Assembly: GCF_030733385.1 (NCBI RefSeq)
Contig: NZ_JASHJC010000004.1
Span: 186,001-250,000 of the forward strand
Direction of reading: 5' to 3'
Origin: Roseovarius sp. MMSF_3359
Lineage (GTDB): Bacteria > Pseudomonadota > Alphaproteobacteria > Rhodobacterales > Rhodobacteraceae
DNA: 64,000 nucleotides
Positions 43,800-51,763 of the stretch are shown piece by piece (position 1 is the stretch's first letter; every line of letters starts with the position of its first letter). Below the pieces are notes generated by a model. That model was given only the letters and a program-made list of their open reading frames with translations, searched no databases and was not told the origin of the DNA. The position numbers and the translations under genes are program-made.

Positions 43800-44867
43800 T
43801 TAAACCAGCACGTTATCCGCGAAGATGAAGTCGCTTTCGTCCAGCCGATGCGCCCGGACTCCGGCAAGGTAGATGCTGTCGCCGTCGTCCAGATGGATTT
43901 TGGACCCGAACCAGCGGCCACTGATGTTGTGTTCGATGTCGGCAAAGCTCTCGATGCCGTCATAGCCGCTGAGGTCAATCTTGTCGCGCCCATCACGGAA
44001 GCCTAGGATCTTGTCATGATCGCTGCCATTCTCAAAGACGAACGTGTCTCTACCGCCGCCGCCGATCATAAGATCATTGCCTGCGCCGCCGTTGATCTCG
44101 TCCCTGCCGCGGCCCCCGAAAATCTTGTCATGGCCGTCTTCACCCAGAAGCGTATCGTTCCCGCGCTGGCCAAAGATCTTGTCATTACCATCACCGCCCA
44201 GGGCGACATCCGAGCCGGAGCCGAGGAAAATCTTGTCACGACCGCCGTTGCCGTCGACAAAATCACTACCGCGGCCGGTAAAGAAAAACTCGTCGCTGCT
44301 GTCGCCGATTTCAAAGTCGGTGCCCGGTTGCGACAGGATGTTGCTGACGGGAAGCGGCAGGAGCACACCGTCAAGGACGTGGATCACGCCGTTATCGACA
44401 TCAACATCAAAACCAATCAGCGCCGGGTCCGGCAGGCCGGGATCGAGATCTTCCAGTCCAGGCACATCCAGGTTCAGGGTCACGTTGGGGCCAAGAAGCG
44501 TTGGAATTTCCGCACCATTCCCAAGGGCGGCAACGTCAGCCAGGAAAAATTCACCCTCAACGACGTGGTAACTCAGGATGTTGCCCAGTGTCGGGATCGG
44601 ATCGCCGCCCCCCAGCAGGGCCAGCGCGTCAAGAATGTAGTTGAGTGATCCGCCCTCGTCGGAGCCGCTATAGCCCAGAGTTTGCGCCAACCCGATGAAG
44701 GCCGCGTCCGTCGGGGCGAAGACGGTAAATTCTGCGCTGCCATCGCTGAGCGGCCCGGCCAGATCGGCGGCGATCACGGCTTCACGTAACAGGTCAAAGT
44801 CACCGTCGTTCGTGTCAAATCCCGACGCGCCGCTGAGTTCGACCACCTTGCCTACGATATTTGTCAT
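43800..44867 (-). CDS. Secreted FAS1 (fasciclin) plus RTX calcium-binding protein
   Basis: A 355-residue protein joining a FAS1 adhesion domain (~5-180; FTVFAPTDAAF, NILSYHVVEGEF, VIHVLDGVLLP) to about eight RTX nonapeptides (~195-285; GGDGNDKIFG, RGNDTLLG, GAGNDLMIGG). The ending (FIFADNVLV) is hydrophobic and acidic, as in type I secretion signals, and there is no N-terminal signal peptide. Calcium-dependent folding outside the cell and a role in surface adhesion or biofilm are likely. No T1SS genes are adjacent, so export would use a system elsewhere. GGGAGGATAC precedes the ATG. The gap 44868-45073 holds only its promoter region. Confidence 0.85.
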   Translation of the reverse strand: MTNIVGKVVELSGASGFDTNDGDFDLLREAVIAADLAGPLSDGSAEFTVFAPTDAAFIGLAQTLGYSGSDEGGSLNYILDALALLGGGDPIPTLGNILSYHVVEGEFFLADVAALGNGAEIPTLLGPNVTLNLDVPGLEDLDPGLPDPALIGFDVDVDNGVIHVLDGVLLPLPVSNILSQPGTDFEIGDSSDEFFFTGRGSDFVDGNGGRDKIFLGSGSDVALGGDGNDKIFGQRGNDTLLGEDGHDKIFGGRGRDEINGGAGNDLMIGGGGRDTFVFENGSDHDKILGFRDGRDKIDLSGYDGIESFADIEHNISGRWFGSKIHLDDGDSIYLAGVRAHRLDESDFIFADNVLV

Positions 44868-45073
44868 GTATCCTCCCGTGCCCTTCTGGGCGTAAAATTT
44901 CCATGCACGCCAACATGTTACCGGTGGCGCGGGACCTGTCAGGCAGGACAGGTAATCAGCATACGGAAGGTGGGGAGAACTGGATCAGTCATGAGGGGGT
45001 TGGCCATGTCATTTCGGCCAAAACCCGCAAATGACGCGGCCCCGGGGAGGGGCGGGGCCGCGTCGGGGTTAGG

Positions 45074-45955
45074 TCAGGCGATCATCTTCTCCACGACTTC
45101 GCCGAACGAAGACGGAGTGGGGACGATGGTGACGCCGGCCTCTTTCAGGATTTCGACCTTTTCCTGCGCGGATTCGCCGAAGGCCGAGACGATGGCACCG
45201 GCATGGCCCATACGGCGGCCCTTGGGTGCGGAAAGACCCGCGATATAGGCCGCGACCGGCTTTTTCATGTGGTCGCGGATGTAATCGGCCGCTTCGGCTT
45301 CCTGCGGGCCGCCGATTTCGCCAACGAGGACCACCGCGTCGGTTTCCGGGTCATTTTCGAAAAGCTCGAGAATATCGCGGAAGGACGACCCGTTGATCGG
45401 GTCACCGCCGATGCCGATGGAGGAGGACACGCCGATGCCCTTTTCCTTCATCTGGCTCGCGGCCTCGTATCCCAACGTGCCGGAACGGCCGATGATGCCG
45501 ACGCGACCAGGCGCGTAGATATGCGGCGGCATGAGACCGGCAAAGGCCTGCCCGGGGGTGATGATCCCGGCGCAGTTCGGCCCGATCAGGCGCATCCGTT
45601 TCTCCGACTTGTAGCGGCGCATGTAGCGTTTCACGCGCACCATGTCCTGTGCCGGGATGCCGTCGGCGATGCAGACGCAGGTCTCGATCCCGCCATCGGC
45701 GCATTCCATGATCGCGTCGGCTGCAAAGGGCGGCGGCACGAAGAGAATGGCCAACGTCGCGCCGGTTTCGGCCACCGCACCCTTGACGGTGTTGAACACC
45801 GGAAGCCCGTGATGCGAGGTGCCGCCTTTGCCGGGGGTCACGCCACCCACAACATTGGTGCCCTGATTAATCATGTCCTGGGCATGGAAGCTGCCGATGC
45901 GGCCGGTGATGCCCATCACCAGAACTTTGGTGTTCTTGTCGATCAGAATGGCCAT
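45074..45955 (-). CDS. mtkB: Malate-CoA ligase (malate thiokinase) alpha subunit
   Basis: A 293-residue SucD-like subunit. The CoA-binding GITGRIGSFHAQDMI near the N-terminus and the active-site segment GHAGAIVSAF (phospho-His) near 245 are clear, with IGPNCAGIITPG in between. Sequence alone fits succinyl-CoA ligase too; the preceding malyl-CoA lyase gene and the sga-hpr genes make malate-CoA ligase of the serine cycle the better reading: malate + ATP + CoA gives malyl-CoA. Start ATG 45955 overlaps the mtkA stop by one base. Last gene of mcl-mtkA-mtkB. Confidence 0.85.
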   Translation of the reverse strand: MAILIDKNTKVLVMGITGRIGSFHAQDMINQGTNVVGGVTPGKGGTSHHGLPVFNTVKGAVAETGATLAILFVPPPFAADAIMECADGGIETCVCIADGIPAQDMVRVKRYMRRYKSEKRMRLIGPNCAGIITPGQAFAGLMPPHIYAPGRVGIIGRSGTLGYEAASQMKEKGIGVSSSIGIGGDPINGSSFRDILELFENDPETDAVVLVGEIGGPQEAEAADYIRDHMKKPVAAYIAGLSAPKGRRMGHAGAIVSAFGESAQEKVEILKEAGVTIVPTPSSFGEVVEKMIA

Positions 45956-47145
45956 CACGCGGTCTCCATCTCTTTGGCTTCGGCTGTTTTCCACTGGGCG
46001 ACAACCTTTTCGGCGGCTTCGGCCAGGGTGGCGGCGGTGGTGATACTGAGGCCGCTTTCGTTGAGGATTTTTTGCCCCTCTTCGACATTGGTGCCGGAAA
46101 GGCGCACCACCAGCGGCATTTTCAGGTTGAGTTCCTGTACCGCGCGCACAACCCCTTCGGCGATCCAGTCGCAGCGGTTGATGCCGGCGAAGATGTTGAC
46201 GAGGATCGCCTCGACATTCGGGTCGTTAAGGACGGCCTTGAAGGACATCAGCACGCGCTCGGGGCTGGCGCCGCCGCCCACGTCGAGGAAGTTCGCGGGC
46301 TCACCACCGGCCATTTTGATCATGTCGAGCGTGGCCATCGCAAGGCCTGCGCCGTTCACGATGCAGCCGATCTTGCCCTCAAGTCCGATATAGTTGAGGC
46401 CGCGATCATTGGCATAGGTCTCGCGCGGGTCTTCCTGGCTCTTGTCGCGCAGTTCCGAGATTTCCGGACGGCGGAAAAGGGCGTTTTCGTCAAAGCTGAG
46501 CTTGGCGTCGAGGGCCACGATCTCACCACTTCCGGTGACGACCATCGGATTCACTTCGACCATGGTGGCATCAAGCTCGTCCATCGCGCGGTAGCACCCG
46601 GTGATTGCCTTGACCGCCTGTGGGATCAGGGCCGCGTCGAGGCCAAGCGAGAAGGCAATCTCGCGTGCCTGGAACGCCTGCATCCCCACGGCGGGGTCAA
46701 CCACCGAGCGGATGATGGAATCGGGCTCATTTTCGGAAATCTCCTCGATCTCCATGCCGCCTTGAGCGGAGGCAACGACCACGACGCGCTCTTCGGTGCG
46801 GTCCATCACGAAGCCCAGGTAAAGCTCCTGCGCGATATCGGTGGCCTCTTCGACATAAAGCCGGTTCACCAGCTTGCCCTGCGGTCCGGTCTGATGCGTG
46901 ACCAGCTTACGGCCCAGCATCCAGCCTGCCGCATCGGCGATCTCATCATCGGATGCGCAGACGCGGACACCGCCCGCTTTGCCCCGTGCGCCGGAATGGA
47001 TCTGCGCCTTGACAACGCAGCGGTCGCCCGAAAGCTCCTGCGCGCGATAGACCGCCTGTTCGGGGCTATAGGCGATGCCCCCCCGGGGGACATTCACGCC
47101 GAACTTCTTGAGAAGCTCCTTGGCCTGATACTCATGGATATCCAT
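45955..47145 (-). CDS. mtkA: Malate-CoA ligase (malate thiokinase) beta subunit
   Basis: A 396-residue SucC-like ATP-grasp subunit. [17 protein letters not shown] at the start, [17 protein letters not shown] (~45-60), [31 protein letters not shown] (~195-225), and GGGASPERV...[10 protein letters not shown] near 290-320 are the expected motifs. It pairs with the overlapping alpha-subunit gene. The assignment to malate rather than succinate comes from location between mcl and mtkB. AAGGAGG lies just upstream of the ATG, 13 bp after mcl. Confidence 0.87.
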   Translation of the reverse strand: MDIHEYQAKELLKKFGVNVPRGGIAYSPEQAVYRAQELSGDRCVVKAQIHSGARGKAGGVRVCASDDEIADAAGWMLGRKLVTHQTGPQGKLVNRLYVEEATDIAQELYLGFVMDRTEERVVVVASAQGGMEIEEISENEPDSIIRSVVDPAVGMQAFQAREIAFSLGLDAALIPQAVKAITGCYRAMDELDATMVEVNPMVVTGSGEIVALDAKLSFDENALFRRPEISELRDKSQEDPRETYANDRGLNYIGLEGKIGCIVNGAGLAMATLDMIKMAGGEPANFLDVGGGASPERVLMSFKAVLNDPNVEAILVNIFAGINRCDWIAEGVVRAVQELNLKMPLVVRLSGTNVEEGQKILNESGLSITTAATLAEAAEKVVAQWKTAEAKEMETA

Positions 47146-47158
47146 CTGATGGGCCTCC

Positions 47159-48100
47159 TTACCCTTTGGCTTCGATCGCGTCAGCGACAGAAATCACGTT
47201 GTTCGCCATCCGCTCGCTGGCGGCGTCGATCATCTTGCCGTCGAGGCTGGCGGCGCCTTTGCCCTCGGCCTCGGCCTTGCGCAGTTCTTCGATGATGCGC
47301 CGTGCGCGGGTCACCTCGGCCTCGGGCGGCGAGAAGACCTGGTTGGCGAGGTCGATCTGGCTTGGGTGGATGGCCCATTTACCTTCGATGCCAAGTGCCG
47401 CCGCACGTTTCGCGGCCAGAACAAAGCTGTCGGGATCGCTGAAATCGCCGAAAGGCCCGTCAATGGCGCGCAGCCCGTAGGCGCGGCAGGCGACAGTCAT
47501 CCGGCTCAGGGCAAAGTGCCACTGATCGCCCGGATAGTCGGGGTTGAGACCGCCGATCACCACGGTGCGCGCCCGGTTCGACGCCGCGTAGTCCGCAACG
47601 CCAAAGTGCATCGCCTCAAGACGTCCGGGGGCGGCGGCGATGGCTTCGACATTGGCCATGCCAAGGGCGGTTTCGATGAGCGCCTCAAGGCCGATCTGAT
47701 GGGTGAAGCCCATGGCCTCTTCGATCTGGCTGACCATGGTTTCGACCGTGTAGAGGTCACCGGGGACGCCGACTTTGGGCACAAGGATGGTATCGAGATG
47801 CTGACCGGCTTGTTCCACGATCTCGACCACGTCGCGATACATGTAATGGGTGTCGAGGCCGTTGATGCGGATCGACATGGTCTTGCCCTTGGCCTTCCAG
47901 TCGATGTCATTGAGCGCCTGAATGATGTTTGCCCGCGCCTGTACTTTCTCGGGTGGTGCTACCGCATCTTCGAGGTCGAGGAAGATGTAATCGACATCCG
48001 AGTCGGCGGCCTTGTCGATCATCGCCGGGTTCGACCCCGGCACCGCAAGCTCCGAGCGTTGCAGGCGTTGTTTTTTCAGAGGGTGCAGCGTGTAGCTCAT
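47159..48100 (-). CDS. mcl1: Malyl-CoA lyase (HpcH/HpaI, CitE-like)
   Basis: A 313-residue CoA-ester lyase that cleaves malyl-CoA to acetyl-CoA and glyoxylate (and can use beta-methylmalyl-CoA in the ethylmalonyl-CoA pathway). Motifs are [32 protein letters not shown] (metal-site Asp/Glu), [31 protein letters not shown] and [13 protein letters not shown]. It is the first gene of the mcl-mtkA-mtkB operon; a conserved palindrome is found about 135 bp upstream at 48235-48255, inside the 347 bp gap before hpr. Confidence 0.9.
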   Translation of the reverse strand: MSYTLHPLKKQRLQRSELAVPGSNPAMIDKAADSDVDYIFLDLEDAVAPPEKVQARANIIQALNDIDWKAKGKTMSIRINGLDTHYMYRDVVEIVEQAGQHLDTILVPKVGVPGDLYTVETMVSQIEEAMGFTHQIGLEALIETALGMANVEAIAAAPGRLEAMHFGVADYAASNRARTVVIGGLNPDYPGDQWHFALSRMTVACRAYGLRAIDGPFGDFSDPDSFVLAAKRAAALGIEGKWAIHPSQIDLANQVFSPPEAEVTRARRIIEELRKAEAEGKGAASLDGKMIDAASERMANNVISVADAIEAKG

Positions 48101-48234
48101 TCAGTACTTCCTTTTGCCACCCGGTCACGCGGAATTGCGTCCCTTGGTTTTGCCCAATGCTCGCCAAGAACGCCTGCCACGGACACTTTCCCCCGGGTAA
48201 GAATGAATGCTTGGGGTTGGGGATCAGGACCGAA

Positions 48235-48255
48235 CGGGTAGGGGGCGACTACCCG
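48235..48255. promoter_or_regulatory. CGGGTAG-N7-CTACCCG palindrome upstream of mcl
   Basis: Arms at 48235-48241 and 48249-48255. The same core, with N6 spacing and identical CGAA/CC flanks, occurs upstream of sga at 50710-50729. Shared position ahead of the two serine-cycle operons suggests an operator for a common regulator. Confidence 0.6.
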
Positions 48256-48383
48256 CCATCCTGTTTCTGGATGCAATTGGACACACTTGTGGTGTGAAAA
48301 GTGCGCAAGAAAAACAATAGTTTACGATAGGAAACTTAAAGCATCGCGCGGCGTAGTTGATGCAGGTGCAGAAGCGAATCGAA

Positions 48384-48414
48384 ACGGGCTGTGACCCGGA
48401 AAGTCACAGCCCGT
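48384..48414 (-). terminator. Terminator downstream of hpr
   Basis: ACGGGCTGTGAC (48384-48395) and GTCACAGCCCGT (48403-48414) form a perfect 12-bp stem with a 7-nt loop. On the minus strand it is followed by TTTCGATTC. It lies 34 bp beyond the hpr stop. Confidence 0.75.
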
Positions 48415-48447
48415 CTGAATTTGCATAGAAAGCGGGTTAGCTATCGA

Positions 48448-49422
48448 TCAGCTTACCAGATCGCGGGGCTTTTCACCGGCGAGGAATGCTTCAAGATTGT
48501 CGATGGCGCGGTGGCCCATGGCGTTGCGCGTCCCGTCCGTGGCGCTCCCCAGATGCGGGGCAAGCACAAGGTTGTCATACTTGAGGAAACGCGGGTCGAG
48601 CGCCGGTTCACCCATATAGACATCGAGGCCCGCGGCGGTCAGCTTGCCACTGTCGAGCGCGTCGAAAAGCGCATCCTCGTCCACCACGTCACCTCGGGCA
48701 GAGTTGACCAGGATGCAGCCCTTTTTCATCGCGCCAAACACTTCGGCATTGATGAGCTTGAACGTGTCCGCACCGCCGGGGCAGTGCAGCGACAGGAAGT
48801 CGGAATGCGCGGCAACCTCGTTGATGCTGCCAAGCTGTGTGGCATTGCCCGCCGATGCCTTGATGTCGTCGGGCACCTGCCACGCGTCCTGAAACACGAT
48901 CTTCATGCCAAAGCCGAAATGCGCGCGCTTCGCCATCGCCTGACCGATCCGGCCAAAGCCCACGATGCCCAGCGTCGCGCCGCTGACCTTTTTGCCGATC
49001 ATATGGGTCGGGCGCCAGCCTTCCCAATTGCCCGCGCGGGTTTCGCGCTCACCTTCGCCGATGCGCCGCGCGGCGGCCAGAAGCAGTCCCATGGCCAGGT
49101 CGGCGGTGCAATCGGTCAACACGTCGGGTGTGTTGGTCACCGCGATATCGTTGGCGCGGGCGGCGTCCACGTCGATATGGTTGTATCCCACGCCGTAGCT
49201 GGCCAGGATTTTCACCTTGCCCTTGGCCGCCGGATAGAACTCCGCCGGGATCTTGTCGGACACGGTGGGCATGATCACGTCATAGGTCTTGGCCGCTTCC
49301 ATGAATTCATCATGGCTCATCGTCGTATCGGGATCGCGGAAGGTGACATCGCCCACCTGCGCCACGCGATCGAGGGTTTCCTGCGGCCAGCGACGGGTAA
49401 CAAGAATTTTCGGGGTGCTCAT
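48448..49422 (-). CDS. hprA: Hydroxypyruvate reductase / glycerate dehydrogenase
   Basis: A 324-residue D-2-hydroxyacid dehydrogenase. The NAD-binding segment TLGIVGFGRIGQAMAKRA (~150-170), the catalytic Arg in NSARGDVVDEDAL, Glu near 265 and His in LAPHLGSAT are all present. In the serine cycle it reduces hydroxypyruvate to glycerate; the immediately upstream serine-glyoxylate aminotransferase gene (12 bp gap) produces hydroxypyruvate, supporting this role over glyoxylate/formate relatives. AAGGAGAGG precedes the ATG. Confidence 0.88.
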   Translation of the reverse strand: MSTPKILVTRRWPQETLDRVAQVGDVTFRDPDTTMSHDEFMEAAKTYDVIMPTVSDKIPAEFYPAAKGKVKILASYGVGYNHIDVDAARANDIAVTNTPDVLTDCTADLAMGLLLAAARRIGEGERETRAGNWEGWRPTHMIGKKVSGATLGIVGFGRIGQAMAKRAHFGFGMKIVFQDAWQVPDDIKASAGNATQLGSINEVAAHSDFLSLHCPGGADTFKLINAEVFGAMKKGCILVNSARGDVVDEDALFDALDSGKLTAAGLDVYMGEPALDPRFLKYDNLVLAPHLGSATDGTRNAMGHRAIDNLEAFLAGEKPRDLVS

Positions 49423-49434
49423 CTGGGCCTCTCC

Positions 49435-50607
49435 TTAACCGGCATGTTCGCGGTAATGTTCTTGCGCGGCGGCAACGCCTGATCCGGGCTCGATTTTGGC
49501 GCCTGCATCGCGCAGGGCCATTTCCGCGGCCGAGATCGCGCCACACAGCATCACCGGGTTCAGTGACCCAAGATGCCCGATGCGGAAGGCTTTGCCCATC
49601 AGCTTGTTGAGACCGGTGCCAAGCGAGGTCTGGTACTTGTTGTACGCTCCCGAGATCACGTCCCGTGCATCGACGCCATCGGGCGCATAGATGGCCGAGA
49701 CGGTATCGGAGGCCCATTCCGGCCCGCGTGCCACCAATTCGCAGCCGTCCCAGGCGGCGACGGCCTTGTGCACACCGGCGGCAAGCCAGGCCTGACGCTG
49801 CCAGACGTTTTCCATACCCGCTTCCAGCAGCATATCGAGCGACACGCGCAGACCACGGAAGAGTTGCGTGGCAGGTGTGTAGGGAAAGTAGCCGTCACCA
49901 TTGAGGTTCAGCATGTCCTGCAGGTCGAAATAGCAGCGCGGCATTTTGGCGTTTTCACGCATGGCCAGTGCCTTTTCGCTGACGCCCAGAATGCCCAGAC
50001 CCGCGGGGAGCATGAAACCCTTTTGCGAACCTGAGACGGCGCAATCGACGCCCCACTTGTCCATCTCGAACTCGACCGACCCGATGGAGCTTACGCCGTC
50101 AACGAAAAGAAGGGCGGGGTGGTTTGCATCATCCAGCGCCTTGCGCACGGCGGCAATGTCGGATTTCACGCCGGTGGCGGTCTCGTTCTGCGTGGCAAAG
50201 ACGGCCTTGATCTGATGCTCTTTGTCGGCGGCGAGCTTTTCGGCATACTCCTCGATCGGAACGCCCTTGCCCCACTCGACCTCGCTGAGATCGACATCAA
50301 GGCCCAGGCGTTCGGCCATGTCGACCCACAAAAGCGAGAACTGGCCAAAACGCGACATCAGCACCTTGTCGCCCACATTGAGCGTGTTGGTGATCGCAGT
50401 CTCCCACATGCCGGTGCCGGAGGACGGGTAGAGGAACACCGTGCCGGTTTCTGTCCGGTACACCTTCTTCAGATCGGCCAGCAGCGGTTTGGTAAAGCTG
50501 CCGAAATCCGGGGCGCGCATGTCTTCCATCGGGATGTTCATCGCCTGGCGCACAGGTTCCGGGACGTTCGTCGGGCCGGGAATGAAGAGGTGGTTGTTGC
50601 CGTACAT
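49435..50607 (-). CDS. sgaA: Serine-glyoxylate aminotransferase
   Basis: A 390-residue class V PLP aminotransferase. LFIPGPTNVPEPVRQAMN at the start, SSGTGMWETAITNTL (~65-80), DGVSSIGSVEF (PLP Asp region) and the Schiff-base lysine in SGSQKGFMLPAGLGI (~195-199) are typical of the serine-glyoxylate/alanine-glyoxylate group. It transfers the amino group of serine to glyoxylate, giving hydroxypyruvate and glycine, the entry to the serine cycle. First gene of sga-hpr; the 260 bp divergent gap to the LuxR-type gene contains a palindrome. Confidence 0.9.
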   Translation of the reverse strand: MYGNNHLFIPGPTNVPEPVRQAMNIPMEDMRAPDFGSFTKPLLADLKKVYRTETGTVFLYPSSGTGMWETAITNTLNVGDKVLMSRFGQFSLLWVDMAERLGLDVDLSEVEWGKGVPIEEYAEKLAADKEHQIKAVFATQNETATGVKSDIAAVRKALDDANHPALLFVDGVSSIGSVEFEMDKWGVDCAVSGSQKGFMLPAGLGILGVSEKALAMRENAKMPRCYFDLQDMLNLNGDGYFPYTPATQLFRGLRVSLDMLLEAGMENVWQRQAWLAAGVHKAVAAWDGCELVARGPEWASDTVSAIYAPDGVDARDVISGAYNKYQTSLGTGLNKLMGKAFRIGHLGSLNPVMLCGAISAAEMALRDAGAKIEPGSGVAAAQEHYREHAG

Positions 50608-50709
50608 TGAGGTGTCTCCTGATTTTTCGGTCAGTATCGGCAGGTTTCGGCCATTTTATACGCCCGGACAGATGGCGGTGATAATCGGGGGCGCACTTGT
50701 GCCAACGAA

Positions 50710-50729
50710 CGGGTAGGATGGCCTACCCG
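50710..50729. promoter_or_regulatory. CGGGTAG-N6-CTACCCG palindrome in sga/LuxR intergenic region
   Basis: Perfect 8-bp arms if extended (CGGGTAGG / CCTACCCG) around ATGG. It is ~100 bp upstream of the sga start and ~140 bp upstream of the LuxR-type start. It matches the motif upstream of mcl, including the CGAA flank on the left and CC on the right. Confidence 0.65.
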
Positions 50730-50867
50730 CCCGGGCGGCAGGGGCGCGAAAGGGAAGGGAGTCGCATACCTCGGCATACTGAATTTTCTTTTGATTTCAT
50801 CGGTTTCCGCGGGTTACCTGTCGGAAAAAAGCCAGTTTTGAATTGGTTAACGTATAGTAAGGTGGAC

Positions 50868-51494
50868 ATGCAGGATCGAATTGGATCAGAGCCCCAAGTC
50901 ATTGTAGCCGACAGACAGGTGATCGTCTGTCAGGGCATCGGGTCGCTTGTGTCGGGCATTCCCGAAGTCAAGCTCGGCAGCTTTGCCACGGACCTGGCCA
51001 GCCTGCGCCGGGAGCTCAAGGCGGTGGACGGCAAGGCCATCGTGATCCTGGGGGTGCGCCTGACCGATTGCGACCTCAATCAATCGCTGACGATGCTGCA
51101 GAAAGAGTTTCCGCACGCCATGGTCGTGGTTGTGGCAGAAGATACGGAATTTGCGTTCATCCGCACGGCCATCAAGTCCGGGGCCAATTCCGTCTGCATG
51201 ATGAGCCAGATCCTGGCCAGCCTGCCCAAGATCCTGGGCAAACTGGTGGATGGGCATTCCATCGTGCCGACCGAGATCCTCAAACGCCTCACATCCGAGA
51301 GCACCGACACCCTGACCCGGCGCGAACATGAGATCCTGGCGCTGCTGGTCAATGACCTGACCAATTTCCAGATCTCCGCCCGGCTCGGCCTGAGCGAAAA
51401 CACGGTCAAATATTACCTCAAGGCGATCTATCAGAAGCTCGACGTCAATTCCCGCGGCGGGGCCATCGCCAAATATGTGGCCGGGAATTACTGA
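50868..51494 (+). CDS. LuxR-family regulator with degenerate receiver domain
   Basis: A 208-residue NarL/FixJ-like protein. Residues ~8-125 resemble a receiver ([19 protein letters not shown]), but the phospho-acceptor site at the end of strand 3 reads VILGVRL, with Gly62 instead of Asp, and the double acidic pocket is reduced to D15. The C-terminal helix-turn-helix (~144-205: [46 protein letters not shown]) is normal. It probably acts without phosphorylation. Start ATG 50868 follows AAGGTGG; the longer frame from 50697 would run through the palindrome. It is divergent from sga, the natural target. Confidence 0.85.
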   Translation: MQDRIGSEPQVIVADRQVIVCQGIGSLVSGIPEVKLGSFATDLASLRRELKAVDGKAIVILGVRLTDCDLNQSLTMLQKEFPHAMVVVVAEDTEFAFIRTAIKSGANSVCMMSQILASLPKILGKLVDGHSIVPTEILKRLTSESTDTLTRREHEILALLVNDLTNFQISARLGLSENTVKYYLKAIYQKLDVNSRGGAIAKYVAGNY

Positions 51495-51540
51495 CGGGCG
51501 ACGTGACCGTTCTGCGGACAAACCCGACAACCAGGAATGA

Positions 51541-51680
51541 GCCGCGCGATGGCCAGACCGCGGGGTGGCGATCAACTGGTTTCAGATGCACTTTATCTTT
51601 GCAGAGTCCGAATAACCTCTGATCGGTGCGCAACCTCTCCAAATCGCCAGCCCTTGCGGGCGGTCTGGCGATCGCGCGGC
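51541..51680. repeat. ~140 bp inverted-repeat element, copy B (MITE-like)
   Basis: It has the same terminal inverted repeats as copy A (left end 51541-51561 with one mismatch, right end 51660-51680 perfect) but in reverse orientation. Internal blocks shared with copy A include GATGC-CTTTATCTTTGCA and AATCGCCAGCCCTTG. It fills the gap between the LuxR-type gene and the end of the RACo-like gene (51495-51763). Confidence 0.8.
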
Positions 51681-51763
51681 GGGCTTCGCCCTCGATTCCG
51701 CGCGGCGTTCAAACCCGAATGTTCACAAAGGGCTCTAGGCGACCGTTAAGGCCAGCGTCTCTG

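Larger units (their letters stand above)
48101..48447. other. Intergenic region between mcl and hpr
   Basis: 347 bp with the mcl promoter side on the left and the hpr terminator on the right. It contains the CGAACGGGTAG palindrome (48235-48255), the hpr terminator stem (48384-48414), and an AT-rich patch (about 48295-48345) that may hold promoter elements. No gene is supported. Confidence 0.6.

Noticed and set aside
45074..47145. TCA-cycle succinyl-CoA synthetase (sucCD)
   Set aside because: Sequence family fits, but adjacency to mcl, hpr and sga, and the absence of mdh, sucA or sucB, favour malate-CoA ligase.
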